Source: Selenomonadales bacterium
GTDB lineage: Bacteria; Bacillota; Negativicutes; Sporomusales; UBA7701
DNA: 64,000 nt
Assembly (NCBI GenBank): GCA_029976065.1
Contig: JARKNV010000079.1
Span: forward strand, 62,001 to 126,000
Reading direction: 5' to 3'
Shown here: positions 54,840 to 63,733 of the stretch, in pieces
Layout: every line of letters begins with the position of its first letter
Numbering within the stretch: the first letter of the stretch is position 1
The notes under the pieces: generated by a model
The model's database searches: none
What the model saw: the letters and a program-made list of their open reading frames with translations, nothing else
What the model was told of the DNA's origin: nothing
Made by a program: the position numbers and the translations under genes

Positions 54840-55405
54840 ACGCCCTGCCCGCCACTGCCGCCCTGCTCGTCATCGACGTCCAGCAAGCCATCGACGACCC
54901 CGTCTGGGCAAAATACGGGCCGCGCAACAACCCCGGTGCCGAGGACAACATCGCCGCCCTGCTCGCCGCCTGGCGCCGTAGCGGCCGTCCGGTCGTCCAC
55001 GTCCGCCACGAATCGGTCGAGCCCGGCTCCACCTATCGCCCCGGCCAGAGCGGCTGCGACTTCAAACCCTGCGCCGCCCCGCTCGCCGGCGAAACCGTCG
55101 TCGCCAAACACGTCAACAGCGCCTTCATCGGCACCGGCCTCGCAGACACCCTGCGGGCCGCTGGCGCGCAATGCCTCGTCGTCTGCGGCGTCATCACCAA
55201 TAACTCCGTCGAAGCCACCGTCCGCATGGCCGGCAACCTCGGCTTCGACACCTGGCTCGTCGAAGACGCCGCCTTCACCTTCGCCCGCCCCGACTACGCC
55301 GGCCGCCTGCGCAGCGCCGCCGAAGTCCACGCCATGTCGCTCGCCAACCTCGCCGGCGAATACTGCACCGTCGTCACCACCGGCGAATTGCTTGCCCTGC
55401 TCTAA
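54836..55405 (+). CDS. isochorismatase-family hydrolase with Ser at the nucleophile position
   Basis: This 189-residue cysteine-hydrolase-fold protein has the catalytic Asp in LLVIDVQQAID and Lys in VVAKHVNSAF. In VVCGVITNNSVEATVRMA the residue that is Cys in nicotinamidases is Ser, as in true isochorismatases such as PhzD (Ser155, as I recall). Hydrolysis of an ether or amide is possible. It is translationally coupled (GTGA overlap) to namA and followed 21 bases later by the DUF362 gene. Confidence 0.85.
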   Translation: MNALPATAALLVIDVQQAIDDPVWAKYGPRNNPGAEDNIAALLAAWRRSGRPVVHVRHESVEPGSTYRPGQSGCDFKPCAAPLAGETVVAKHVNSAFIGTGLADTLRAAGAQCLVVCGVITNNSVEATVRMAGNLGFDTWLVEDAAFTFARPDYAGRLRSAAEVHAMSLANLAGEYCTVVTTGELLALL

Positions 55406-55426
55406 ATCCATCCCGGGAGTGGTCAG

Positions 55427-56545
55427 ATGAAAGTCGCGGCCGTAAAAGCCGAAACCTACGACAGGCCCGAGGTCGAAAGCCGCCTCGGCGAAGCCCTCGC
55501 CCTCCTCGGCGGCCTGGGCTCCTTCGTCGCCCCCGGCGACCGGGTGCTCGTCAAACCGAATATGCTCGAAGGCCTGCCCCCCGAGCGGGCCGTCACCACC
55601 CATCCCGAAATCGTGCGGGCGGTCATCCGGGCGGTCAAAGCGGCCGGCGCCACCCCGTTCGTCGGCGACTCGCCCGGCACGAGCGGCACCCTCAAGGCGG
55701 CCGAGAAATGCGGCATCCTGGCCGTCTGCCGTGAGGAAGGCGCCGACCTTGTCCCCTTCGACGCCAGCGTGGACCGGCCTTTCCCCGCCGGCCTCACCGT
55801 CAAAAAATTCGCCGTGGCCCGTCCCTTGGCCGCCGCCGACAAAGTCATCTCCCTCGCCAAAATGAAAACCCACACCTTCATGGGCGTCACCGGCGCGGCC
55901 AAGAACATGTTCGGCTTCATCGTCGGCATGCGCAAAGCCCAGTTCCACCTGCGCATGCAGGCGCGGCCGGAATTCGCCGCCATGCTCGCCGACCTGGCCC
56001 AATGCATCAACCCCGTCCTGTCGATCGTCGACGGCATCGTCGCCATGGAAGGCGACGGCCCGCGCAACGGCAAACCCCTCCACGCCGGCGTCCTCCTCGC
56101 CGGCGCCAACTGCTTCGCCGTCGACCTCGTCATGGCCGAAATCATGGGCTTCGACCCCGCCCGCCTGCCGCTCGCCGCCCTCGCCCGCGAACGCGGCCTC
56201 ACCCCGCCGCTCGCCGGCATCGACCTCGTCGGCAGCGCCGCCGGCGTCAGGCTCAATTTCGCCGCCCCCCGCAGCATGAAATCGCTCACCGACCGCCTGC
56301 CCGGCTGGGCCGCCTCCTTCGGCCGCAGCCACCTCACCGCCCGCCCGGAAATCGGCGACGCCTGCATCGGCTGCGGCCGCTGCGCTAATCATTGTCCGCC
56401 CCAGGCCATGACCGTCGCTGGCGGCAAAGTCCGCATCGACTACGACAAATGCATCCGCTGCTACTGCTGCCAAGAGCTCTGCCCGGAAGACGCGGTACAC
56501 CTGCGCGAAGGCCGTTTGCTGAAAATGGCCCAGCGGCTAATGTGA
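55427..56545 (+). CDS. DUF362 protein with C-terminal two-cluster ferredoxin domain
   Basis: This 372-residue protein has a DUF362 domain (VLVKPNMLEG, VGDSPGTSG, KMKTHTFMGVTGAAKNMFGF) followed by a ferredoxin domain. That domain's motifs are CIGCGRCANHCPPQA and CIRCYCCQELCPEDAVHL. The role of DUF362 is unsettled; the fused clusters imply electron transfer. Start ATG at 55427 follows GGGAGTGG. Two degenerate copies of its last 30 codons occur downstream at 58210 and 62613. Confidence 0.87.
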   Translation: MKVAAVKAETYDRPEVESRLGEALALLGGLGSFVAPGDRVLVKPNMLEGLPPERAVTTHPEIVRAVIRAVKAAGATPFVGDSPGTSGTLKAAEKCGILAVCREEGADLVPFDASVDRPFPAGLTVKKFAVARPLAAADKVISLAKMKTHTFMGVTGAAKNMFGFIVGMRKAQFHLRMQARPEFAAMLADLAQCINPVLSIVDGIVAMEGDGPRNGKPLHAGVLLAGANCFAVDLVMAEIMGFDPARLPLAALARERGLTPPLAGIDLVGSAAGVRLNFAAPRSMKSLTDRLPGWAASFGRSHLTARPEIGDACIGCGRCANHCPPQAMTVAGGKVRIDYDKCIRCYCCQELCPEDAVHLREGRLLKMAQRLM

Positions 56546-56609
56546 GCCCTGCAAGGGAGAAAAGAATAGCGCCCGCTTGGACCGCTATAAAAAAGATGAA
56601 TAATATATT

Positions 56610-56636
56610 TTGACAGGATTTTCATTTTGCCCGATA
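56610..56636 (+). promoter_or_regulatory. candidate flagellar/chemotaxis (sigma-D-like) promoter
   Basis: CCGATA (56631-56636) after GCC resembles the -10 of sigma-D/sigma-28 promoters. TTGACA (56610-56615) sits 15 bases upstream, where that class prefers TAAA. It could be a mixed or sigma-A promoter. It precedes the chemoreceptor gene at 56686. Confidence 0.45.
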
Positions 56637-56685
56637 GAAGTTCATTATAAAGAAGCAGTATCACGGAATCGAAGGGAGATGACCT

Positions 56686-58161
56686 ATGAATTTCTTCAAA
56701 AAAGATGCCCCGTGCGACGAAGCCCTATGTATCATCAAACATGTTGAAGATCGGCTAAGCGGGAAAAAAGTGTTAGTCCTCAGGCCGGATTATCCTATTC
56801 ATCAAACCATGCTTAAGCATTTTGACAAACTGTTGTCCAACGAAGAAAAAATGTCGCTTAGCGCGAAGAAAATGCTGGGTATTACCTCCTCCCTGAGCCA
56901 GTTCGATGTAGATATGTCGCACTCCGCCTACCAGCTGAGCGATTTTGCCAACAATCTGTCGGGTCTAAGCGAATCGAACCTGGCTATTGTCGAGGAAATT
57001 ACCGCCAGCATGAGCGACGTAAACGAAAAAATTACTTATACCTCCGGCATTATGGACAAACTCTCCAGTTCGTCGAACATGCTGATCCAGAAGAATGACG
57101 AGAGTATGCTCCAATTGGCCGAGGTCGCCAAGCTGAAAGAGCATGTGATAACCGACACCACAAGGATGACCGAGCAAATCGAACACCTGGTAAAAATGGT
57201 CGTTAAAGTGAGCGAAATCGTCAACGGTGTCGAAGCGATCGCGGAAGAAACCAACCTGCTGGCGCTTAACGCCTCCATAGAAGCGGCCAGGGCCGGGGAA
57301 TCCGGGAGAGGGTTTGCGGTCGTGGCCAATGAAATAAGGAAACTGGCCGACAACACCAAAAAGAATCTGGACGACATGCGCGGCTTCGTCAACAGCATCC
57401 ACCTGGCGGCGAACGGCAGCAAGGAGAGCCTCGACCACACGATGCAATCCACCGGCAACATGAACGAAAAATTGGATATGATCTCCGATACCATTAAAGA
57501 AAATGTATTCATGATGCAAGACACGATAAAAGATGTCCATAAAGTGTCGGAGTCGCTGCAAAACATCAAGCTATCGGCGGCCGAAGTCAATCAGGCCATG
57601 GGCTCCTCGGCCCAGGACGCGGAAAAGCTGCTCGGTATGACCCAGATTATTCAGGCCGACGCGAATCAAAGCAAGGAAAACGCGAAACTGATTTCGCGGA
57701 TCGACGAAGACCTGAGCGCCATTGTGAGGGACATGACAGTGTCTTTGCTCGGCGGCATGCATGCGATTTCGAACGAGGATTTGATCAGCAATCTGCAAAA
57801 AGCCAAGGAAGCTCATGGCACCTGGCTGAAAAACCTGAAACGGATTGTGGACGACATGAAGGTTTATCCCATCCAGACTGATTCCAAGCGTTGCGCTTTC
57901 GGCCATTTCTATCATTCCCTGCAGATAAACCATCCCGATCTCATTGACGAATGGCAGGCCATCGACGGGGTGCATGACAAGTTCCACAGCATGGGGGCGG
58001 CGGTACTTGACGCGGTCCGAGACAAAAACGAGGTTCAGGCTCGTGCCCTGCTGGCAGAGGCCCAGCAACTGTCGGGAGAGATTTTTGCCCATCTGGATAA
58101 TACGATCGAAGCCATTGAAAAGAACGCGAGACTGGGAATTGAAGTGCTAAAGGTCAGTTAA
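56686..58161 (+). CDS. soluble methyl-accepting chemotaxis protein with C-terminal CZB zinc-binding domain
   Basis: This 491-residue chemoreceptor has no membrane helix. A helical N-terminal region leads to the signalling domain, whose tip is [20 protein letters not shown] near residue 190. The C-terminus is a CZB domain: His near 377 (AHGTWLKN), Cys near 403 in [10 protein letters not shown], and later histidines in [13 protein letters not shown] domains bind zinc and can sense redox or oxidant changes. GAAGGGAG precedes the ATG. It would report cytoplasmic conditions to CheA/CheW. Confidence 0.9.
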   Translation: MNFFKKDAPCDEALCIIKHVEDRLSGKKVLVLRPDYPIHQTMLKHFDKLLSNEEKMSLSAKKMLGITSSLSQFDVDMSHSAYQLSDFANNLSGLSESNLAIVEEITASMSDVNEKITYTSGIMDKLSSSSNMLIQKNDESMLQLAEVAKLKEHVITDTTRMTEQIEHLVKMVVKVSEIVNGVEAIAEETNLLALNASIEAARAGESGRGFAVVANEIRKLADNTKKNLDDMRGFVNSIHLAANGSKESLDHTMQSTGNMNEKLDMISDTIKENVFMMQDTIKDVHKVSESLQNIKLSAAEVNQAMGSSAQDAEKLLGMTQIIQADANQSKENAKLISRIDEDLSAIVRDMTVSLLGGMHAISNEDLISNLQKAKEAHGTWLKNLKRIVDDMKVYPIQTDSKRCAFGHFYHSLQINHPDLIDEWQAIDGVHDKFHSMGAAVLDAVRDKNEVQARALLAEAQQLSGEIFAHLDNTIEAIEKNARLGIEVLKVS

Positions 58162-58209
58162 AGGAAATTGCTCCACACCGCCAGATAAGGTATTGTCCCA
58201 TATAAAAAG

Positions 58210-58300
58210 ATGCAAGTGCTTGGCGAGAGCTGCGACAAATGGCTCCGCTGCTACCGCTGCCGGGAGCTACGCTCCGAAAATACCGTGCATTTGCTAACCT
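58210..58300 (+). pseudogene. degenerate fragment of a DUF362/ferredoxin gene 3' end
   Basis: Translation in the frame starting ATG 58210 gives CDKWLRCYRCRELRSENTVHLL. This aligns with YDKCIRCYCCQELCPEDAVHL from the intact gene at 56449-56510, but four cluster cysteines are replaced. Nucleotide similarity over about 60 bases is obvious. It is a decayed relic, not a functional ferredoxin. Confidence 0.7.
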
Positions 58301-58317
58301 TCCTTGCTTTCGAGCAA

Positions 58318-58355
58318 ATAAAAACAACCACCCTGAAATCGGGTGGTTGTTTTTA
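58318..58355. terminator. bidirectional terminator
   Basis: AACAACCACCC and GGGTGGTTGTT form an 11 bp stem with A-rich and T-rich flanks. It isolates the chemoreceptor from the recombinase cassette, which reads toward it from the right. Confidence 0.88.
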
Positions 58356-58419
58356 TTTAGGCAATAAGCGGGAAGCGGGCATAGCGGGTTTTACTTTGCC
58401 TTCTGGACTAGTACAAAAT

Positions 58420-58442
58420 GTAACATAATCAGTTTATGTTAC
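58420..58442 (+). repeat. left recombination-like site of the invertible cassette
   Basis: GTAACATAA, spacer TCAGT, TTATGTTAC: 9 bp inverted arms around a 5-base asymmetric spacer. The right site at 59175 is its exact reverse complement. Confidence 0.8.
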
Positions 58443-58533
58443 TAATTAAAAATAAAAATTAACAATACAATTCTCTTTTTTTGACAGCTTTCCTTCTATT
58501 CCGACAATTTATTTATTTTTGCCCACAGAATCT

Positions 58534-59094
58534 TTATAGGTTTAAGTTTCTGTAAACATTATCCAGATCATCCTTCGTAATTCCTATATAAGCTAAGGTA
58601 ATACCGGGAGTGGAATGATTGAGCAGCTTTTGAATTTTAGTTATATCTGCGCCATTTTTATAAGCCCAATAGCCAAATGTCTTTCGCAAGGTATGTGTGC
58701 CAATCGCCTCTTTTATGCCTATCATGCGGGCCGCCTTATTTATCACTCTATAAGCTTGTATTCGAGTAATCGGATGATTGCCTTTTTTGCTTTTAAATAA
58801 CCAATTGCCATCTATCTTAGTGCTTACAAGATATTCGCGAATAGCTTCCTTACATGTATCTGAAAGAGGAAAATCTTTAGGTTTGCCAGTTTTTTTCTCG
58901 CGCAAAGTAATACGGTCGATTTCTTTCACGTTATCTATGGTAAGAGACAGTAAATCCGAAATTCGCAAACCGCTATTGATACCTAGTACAAAGAGCAAAT
59001 AATCACGCAAGTTTTGTTTCTTTAGATGGCGCTTGATAGCAATAATTTGTTCCTTGCTGCGAATTGGTTCCACGCATTCCATGTTAATAATCAC
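58534..59094 (-). CDS. small tyrosine recombinase, FimB/FimE-sized
   Basis: This 186-residue protein consists essentially of the catalytic domain of tyrosine recombinases. All expected residues are visible: Arg44 (SGLRISD), Lys near 68-71 (EKKTGK), His134 and Arg137 (HTLRKT), His160 (LLNHSTPG) and the nucleophile Tyr169 (LAYIG). FimB/FimE invertases are about this size and lack the core-binding domain of phage integrases. Start is GTG at 59094 (or ATG at 59082). The gene lies wholly between two inverted 23 bp sites. AT-rich composition marks it as acquired. Confidence 0.88.
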   Translation of the reverse strand: MIINMECVEPIRSKEQIIAIKRHLKKQNLRDYLLFVLGINSGLRISDLLSLTIDNVKEIDRITLREKKTGKPKDFPLSDTCKEAIREYLVSTKIDGNWLFKSKKGNHPITRIQAYRVINKAARMIGIKEAIGTHTLRKTFGYWAYKNGADITKIQKLLNHSTPGITLAYIGITKDDLDNVYRNLNL

Positions 59095-59174
59095 ATCCCA
59101 CGAATTAGTTGTTTATGTAATTTAATATGTTATGCCAAGAAGCCAGAAATACCTTGTAAAAAGCAGAAAAAAAT

Positions 59175-59197
59175 GTAACATAAACTGATTATGTTAC
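59175..59197 (-). repeat. right recombination-like site of the invertible cassette
   Basis: GTAACATAA, spacer ACTGA, TTATGTTAC. With three further bases (ATT) outside, it matches the left site in inverted orientation over 26 bases. The HD-GYP gene starts 46 bases further on. Confidence 0.8.
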
Positions 59198-59243
59198 ATT
59201 AAATCGTTTGGGCTTTTAAATTTATAAGTTAGGAGATTAGGGC

Positions 59244-60266
59244 ATGAAATATTTTCGGCTTGCTTTGTTGGAGCTAAAGCCCGGAATGATTTTAGCAAAG
59301 AACATTTTTTCTGATAAACAATTAATTCTAAAAAAAGAAACTGTTTTAACAGATGCCTTTATCTCTTTATTAAAATTGTGGAACATTCCATTGGTGGACG
59401 TTTTCTGCACAAAAAATGAAAATATCAGTTACGCCGAATTTGAAGATTTCCACACGTCGACAGTAGCGGTTTTAACTGAAATCATTAATAAGGCCCGCCT
59501 TTTTAAAACTTTATCCATTACCGGTTTAAACGAGATTGTCAAGACATCCGAACATATCATTACTTGTGAAAAAGGCATTTTGGCCTATCTTGCAATGATC
59601 AAGAACACCGACGACTCAATTTATCGGCATTCGGTCACTGTTGGAATTTTAGCCGGGCTTATCGGCAAGTGGGTAGGACATTCCAATCTGCAGGAACTGA
59701 TATTGGCAGGATTTCTACATGATATCGGAAAAACGCAGGTTTCACTTCAGCTGCTGAATAAGCCGGGCAAGCTTAATGCGGATGAGTGGGAAATTATAAG
59801 GCGGCACCCGTACCTGGGTATCAAATTGCTTAAATTAACTGCCGGCCTATCTGAGCAGGTTCTGAGAGGGATTTATCAGCATCATGAACGGATGGACGGC
59901 AGCGGGTATCCGGATGGTCTACGTGACCGGGAAATCGCAATAGACGCGAAGATTATTTCTATAGCCGATGTCTATGACGCCATGACTTCCAACAGGGCCT
60001 ACCGGGTGGCGGAAACGCCTTTTCGGGCGATAGAGGAAATGCACGGCGAGATGTTTGACAAACTGGATCCGAAGTTATGCAATACTTTTATTTCGCATGC
60101 CAAAGAATCGTTTATTGGCATGAGCGTACGGTTGTCCGACGGGTCTGAAGCGACTGTCGTAGGGATTGACAAAACAACACTGATAAAACCGATTCTCCGC
60201 TGCGATAAAGGTAGTTACATAAATCTTACCCAAAGACACGATCTGACGATCGTTGACGTTACCTAG
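59244..60266 (+). CDS. HD-GYP domain protein, probable cyclic-di-GMP phosphodiesterase
   Basis: This 340-residue protein has an N-terminal region of about 110 residues with no named domain and then an HD-GYP domain. The metal and catalytic HD is in GFLHDIGKTQVS (about residues 158-159). HHERMDGSGYPDGLRDREI carries the GYP motif near 219. HD-GYP enzymes hydrolyse cyclic di-GMP, so it may tune motility against adhesion next to chemotaxis genes. TTAGGAG precedes the ATG. Its upstream region reaches into the recombinase cassette. A terminator follows. Confidence 0.88.
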   Translation: MKYFRLALLELKPGMILAKNIFSDKQLILKKETVLTDAFISLLKLWNIPLVDVFCTKNENISYAEFEDFHTSTVAVLTEIINKARLFKTLSITGLNEIVKTSEHIITCEKGILAYLAMIKNTDDSIYRHSVTVGILAGLIGKWVGHSNLQELILAGFLHDIGKTQVSLQLLNKPGKLNADEWEIIRRHPYLGIKLLKLTAGLSEQVLRGIYQHHERMDGSGYPDGLRDREIAIDAKIISIADVYDAMTSNRAYRVAETPFRAIEEMHGEMFDKLDPKLCNTFISHAKESFIGMSVRLSDGSEATVVGIDKTTLIKPILRCDKGSYINLTQRHDLTIVDVT

Positions 60267-60313
60267 ACGGACCGGATTTGCTTCGGCTGTGATAGAGTCT
60301 GGCCAAAATGGCC

Positions 60314-60343
60314 AGAGCTTTCCGTTGAACGAAAGCTCTTTTT
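60314..60343 (+). terminator. terminator after the HD-GYP gene
   Basis: AGAGCTTTC pairs with GAAAGCTCT, followed by TTTTAA. Confidence 0.88.
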
Positions 60344-60381
60344 AAATACAGAACTAAACATACGAAGGGTGAACGCAAAAA

Positions 60382-62070
60382 ATGAAAATGAACTTAACAG
60401 CAAAAATGGTGATCTACTTTTTACTGGTCGTATTTGTGACTTCGACGGGATTTGTTTATACCATCTGGAAAGTTGACGAAGCGGCGGAGCTGGCGGACAA
60501 TGTCAACCAGCGGGAATTGCCCCGCCTGGTGAAAACAACCCGGATTAACATCAATGTCTCGGACGAAATCGTCGCCATGCGTGGATACTACATATATAAA
60601 GATCCCCAAATGATAAGCGACTATAAAAAACTGGCTGATGAAAACGTGAAACTCGAAGCGGAGCTTATCAGTGCTTCTGTCAATCCCGAGGCCAAGCTCC
60701 TGATCACCGAGGTCAAGGCGCTGGATGATAAGTATTCCGAACTGGCGGAAAAGAAATTCGTCCCCCTGATGCAGGCAGGTAAGCAGGAGGAGGCGCTTCA
60801 GGCTCTGGCGGAGATGGCTCCCATGGTCAAGGCGCTGAACGCCAAGATAGAAGAATATCAAACTTACCGCAACAAGGAAATCAGCGATGCGCTTAAATTG
60901 ACGGTGGCAAACACCCAGCAGGCCAGGCTGGCTGCCATCATAGCGGCGGCGCTCTCCGCCGTCCTCGGCATCGTCATCGGTTTCTTCGCAGCCCGCAGCA
61001 TTGCCCGGCCAGTTAACCAACTGGCCACCGTGGCCCAGAAAGTGGCCGGCGGCGACCTTACCGAACAAGTGGTAGTGGACCGCAAAGATGAGATCGGCCA
61101 ATTGGCTACGGCCTTCAACACCATGGTCGTTCAGCTCAAGAGCCTGATTAAGCAGATAACCGCCAGCGCTGAACATGTAGCGGCCTCGTCCGAGGAACTG
61201 ACCGCCAGTTCCGAACAATCGGCCCAAGCGGCCAACCAGATCGCGACTTCGACAACAGGAATGGCCAACGGAGCTACCGAGCAGCTGGCGGCGGCCAACG
61301 AAACCTCTGCGGTCGTGGAGCAGATGTCCGCCGGCATCCAGCAGGTAGCTGCCAACACCAATCACGTTTCGGAACAATCGGCCCAAGCGGCCGATAAAGC
61401 TAAGGAAGGCGGCAAAGCGGTCGAAAGAGCGGTGAGCCAGATGGTCCAGCTTGAGGGCACGGTCAACACTTCCGCCAATGTTGTGACTAAACTCGGCGAA
61501 CGGTCCAAGGAAATCGGCCAAATCGTCGACACCATCTCCGGTATTGCCGGACAGACCAACCTGCTGGCGCTCAATGCGGCCATCGAGGCGGCGCGGGCGG
61601 GCGAGCAGGGCCGGGGCTTTGCGGTGGTTGCGGAAGAAGTAAGAAAACTGGCCGAACAATCGCAGGAAGCGGCCAAAAAGATTGCCGAGCTTATCGGCGA
61701 AATCCAAGGCGACACCGATAAAGCTGTCGCGGCCATGAACGACGGCACACGGGAAGTAAAGACCGGGACCGAAGTAGTCAACGCCGCTGGCGTTGCGTTC
61801 CGGGAAATCGTGGAATTAGTGTCGCAAGTGTCGGACCAGGTAAGAGAAATTTCGGCGGCTATTCAGCAGATGGCCTCCGGCAGCCAGCAGATCGTGGGGG
61901 CAGTCAAGAAAATAGACACCCTCAGCAAAGCATCAGCGGGTGAGGCCCAGAGCGTTTCGGCGGCTACCGAGGAACAATTGGCCTCCATGGAGGAAATTGC
62001 CACATCCAGCCAAGCGCTGGCGAAGCTGGCCCAGGATCTCCAGTCGGCTGTTGCCAGGTTCCGGATATAG
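60382..62070 (+). CDS. methyl-accepting chemotaxis protein with four-helix-bundle sensor
   Basis: This 562-residue chemoreceptor has a first membrane helix at about residues 9-28, an extracellular helical sensor to about 180 of the 4HB_MCP type, and a second membrane helix near 185-205. HAMP follows ([20 protein letters not shown]), then the signalling coiled coil with the tip [20 protein letters not shown]. The tip region is nearly identical to that of the receptor at 18977. GAAGGGTGAAC precedes the ATG. cheW follows 18 bases later, so receptor and adaptor are co-expressed. Confidence 0.9.
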   Translation: MKMNLTAKMVIYFLLVVFVTSTGFVYTIWKVDEAAELADNVNQRELPRLVKTTRININVSDEIVAMRGYYIYKDPQMISDYKKLADENVKLEAELISASVNPEAKLLITEVKALDDKYSELAEKKFVPLMQAGKQEEALQALAEMAPMVKALNAKIEEYQTYRNKEISDALKLTVANTQQARLAAIIAAALSAVLGIVIGFFAARSIARPVNQLATVAQKVAGGDLTEQVVVDRKDEIGQLATAFNTMVVQLKSLIKQITASAEHVAASSEELTASSEQSAQAANQIATSTTGMANGATEQLAAANETSAVVEQMSAGIQQVAANTNHVSEQSAQAADKAKEGGKAVERAVSQMVQLEGTVNTSANVVTKLGERSKEIGQIVDTISGIAGQTNLLALNAAIEAARAGEQGRGFAVVAEEVRKLAEQSQEAAKKIAELIGEIQGDTDKAVAAMNDGTREVKTGTEVVNAAGVAFREIVELVSQVSDQVREISAAIQQMASGSQQIVGAVKKIDTLSKASAGEAQSVSAATEEQLASMEEIATSSQALAKLAQDLQSAVARFRI

Positions 62071-62088
62071 CGGGAAAGAGGTAGAAGC

Positions 62089-62529
62089 ATGGCGGAAGAA
62101 CAACTGGTATTGTTCCGTTTGGGACAGGAAGAATATGCGATATCCATAACCCAGGTCAAAGAAATCATCCAATACAAGGGTGCCACTCGGCTTCCCAATG
62201 CCCCGGAGTATATCGAAGGGATAATCAGCCTGCGCGGCAAGATCATTCCGGTGGTCGATCTGGGAAAGCAACTGGCGCTGGCGACGCCCGGGATAAACGA
62301 TAAACGCGCGTTGATCGTCGAGACGGCGGGGCGGGAAATTGGCATAGTGGTTGATGAGGTGACGGAAGTAATCCGGCTTCAGGACAGCGCCATCGCTCCG
62401 TTGCCTACGGCGACCGCGAACCGGTACATTAGAGGGGTCGGCAAGGAAGGAACTCGGCTACTCATACTGCTGGACGTGGACAAGTTGTTCGATGAGGGCG
62501 AGATGCAGGAACTAAAGAAAATAGGGTAA
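62089..62529 (+). CDS. cheW: chemotaxis coupling protein CheW
   Basis: This 146-residue CheW domain protein begins QLVLFRLGQEEYAISITQVK and has IEGIISLRGKIIPVVDL, both family hallmarks. It links receptors to the CheA kinase. AGAGGTAG precedes the ATG. No cheA or cheY is in the window, so it must join kinase encoded elsewhere or serve this one receptor. Confidence 0.93.
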   Translation: MAEEQLVLFRLGQEEYAISITQVKEIIQYKGATRLPNAPEYIEGIISLRGKIIPVVDLGKQLALATPGINDKRALIVETAGREIGIVVDEVTEVIRLQDSAIAPLPTATANRYIRGVGKEGTRLLILLDVDKLFDEGEMQELKKIG

Positions 62530-62536
62530 CGTCAAG

Positions 62537-62560
62537 AAGGTTCCGCCGCGGCGGAACCTT
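62537..62560 (+). terminator. hairpin after cheW
   Basis: AAGGTTCCGCCGCGGCGGAACCTT is a perfect 24-base palindrome seven bases after the stop. The following tract (CCTCGTCG) is not T-rich, so termination may be weak. Confidence 0.55.
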
Positions 62561-62612
62561 CCTCGTCGTCGGCAGCGGCGATGGGTAACGGAGCGCATAA
62601 TCAAACTCCGGA

Positions 62613-62699
62613 TACAAATGCGTCCGCTGCCACTGCTGCCGGAAGCTCTGCCCCGCAGACGCCGTCCATCTGCTGAAGACGCCGCGCCGGCTGATGTGA
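62613..62699 (+). pseudogene. detached 3' end of a DUF362/ferredoxin gene
   Basis: An open 28-codon segment reads YKCVRCHCCRKLCPADAVHL and then ends in RRLM and a stop. The intact DUF362 gene reads CIRCYCCQELCPEDAVHL and ends in QRLM and a stop. All four cluster cysteines of the second motif are kept. No start or upstream domain is present, so it is a broken-off copy. Confidence 0.7.
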
Positions 62700-62791
62700 A
62701 AAAGCCGGCCTGTCGTGCAGGAAATCAAACAAATAATATCAAACAATAATTGTTATAGACATGTTACAGACATCGCTTGGAGGGAGAGCAC

Positions 62792-63571
62792 TTGGACAAA
62801 AACAGGGCAATGGTAATCCTCACGCCGTACGAATCGCGGCGGCTGATCGCCAAGGCGGTCGCCCGCATGCCGGCCGTCGTCAACGCGCTCGAAAACGGCC
62901 GCATCATCGTCGCCACCGGCAGCAGCACCGGCTATGTAGCCGAGGAACTGCTCGGCGAACCGCTGGTCAAAGAAAACTTCATCTCCGGCCACATCACCGC
63001 CGGCGAAACCTGGGGCGCGCCGAAAAACCCCGACTACATCTTCCCGATCGTCATCATAAAAGGCAAACGCCAGTTCATGAAGCCCGAGGACGCGCTCGCC
63101 GAATTCACCGCCGCCGACGTCTTCATCAAAGGCGCCAACGCCGTCGACCCCGAATACCGCGCCGGCGTGTTCGCCGCCGACGCCCAGGGCGGCACGATGG
63201 GTTGGGCCATGGGGGCCCTCTATGCCCGCGGCGCCAACCTCATCATGCCGGTCGGCCTCGAAAAGCTCGTCGCCAGCGTCCCCGAGGCGGCGAAACACGC
63301 CGGGTCGCAAACCCTCGAATACGGCATGGGCCTGAAGTTCGGCATGGTCCCGGTGGTCACCGCCACCGTCGTCACCGAAATCCAGGCCGTCGCGCAGCTG
63401 TTCGGCGTCGCGGCCTACCACGCCGGCGGCGGCGGCATCGCCGGCTCGGAAGGCGCGGTCGTCCTCTTCCTTGAGGGGCCGGCCGACAAAATCGCCCAGG
63501 CGTTCGCCTTCGCCAAAAGCCTCAAAGGCGAGAAACCGCTCGCCCGCCCCAACGGCCAGCCGGTCCAATAG
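62792..63571 (+). CDS. uncharacterised conserved protein, sugar-phosphate-isomerase-like loop
   Basis: This is a 259-residue soluble protein. GRIIVATGSSTGYVAEELLG near residue 38 resembles the phosphate loop of the ribose-5-phosphate isomerase/NagB/CoA-transferase fold. A glycine-rich AYHAGGGGIAGSEGAVVLFL lies near the C-terminus. The charged and glycine pattern looks like a real enzyme, but I cannot name the family. TTG at 62792 is preferred over ATG at 62777 because GGAGGGAG lies between them at the right distance. It is followed by a terminator. Confidence 0.7.
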   Translation: MDKNRAMVILTPYESRRLIAKAVARMPAVVNALENGRIIVATGSSTGYVAEELLGEPLVKENFISGHITAGETWGAPKNPDYIFPIVIIKGKRQFMKPEDALAEFTAADVFIKGANAVDPEYRAGVFAADAQGGTMGWAMGALYARGANLIMPVGLEKLVASVPEAAKHAGSQTLEYGMGLKFGMVPVVTATVVTEIQAVAQLFGVAAYHAGGGGIAGSEGAVVLFLEGPADKIAQAFAFAKSLKGEKPLARPNGQPVQ

Positions 63572-63670
63572 CGCCTTTCGCAAAGAATCCGCCGGCGCCC
63601 GGCAGGAAAGCCGGCCGCGGCGTAGAATTACGCACATAGCAACCCAAGAAGCATAGCTTTGCTGAGCATA

Positions 63671-63702
63671 CCTCTAGTAGTCTTTACTACTAGGGGTTTT
63701 TT
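63671..63702 (+). terminator. terminator before the M20 peptidase gene
   Basis: CCTCTAGTAGT pairs with ACTACTAGGGG (one wobble), followed by TTTTTTG. Confidence 0.88.
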
Positions 63703-63733
63703 GTACCAAACCGTTCAAAAAGGAGCTGACAGC

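Noticed and set aside
58210-58428. Open 72-codon frame as a real protein
   Set aside because: Its start is a decayed ferredoxin tail and the rest runs through a terminator hairpin.
58420-59197. Phage integrase with attachment sites of a prophage
   Set aside because: No phage structural, replication or excisionase genes are nearby. The recombinase lacks the usual N-terminal domains, and the two sites are inverted rather than direct.
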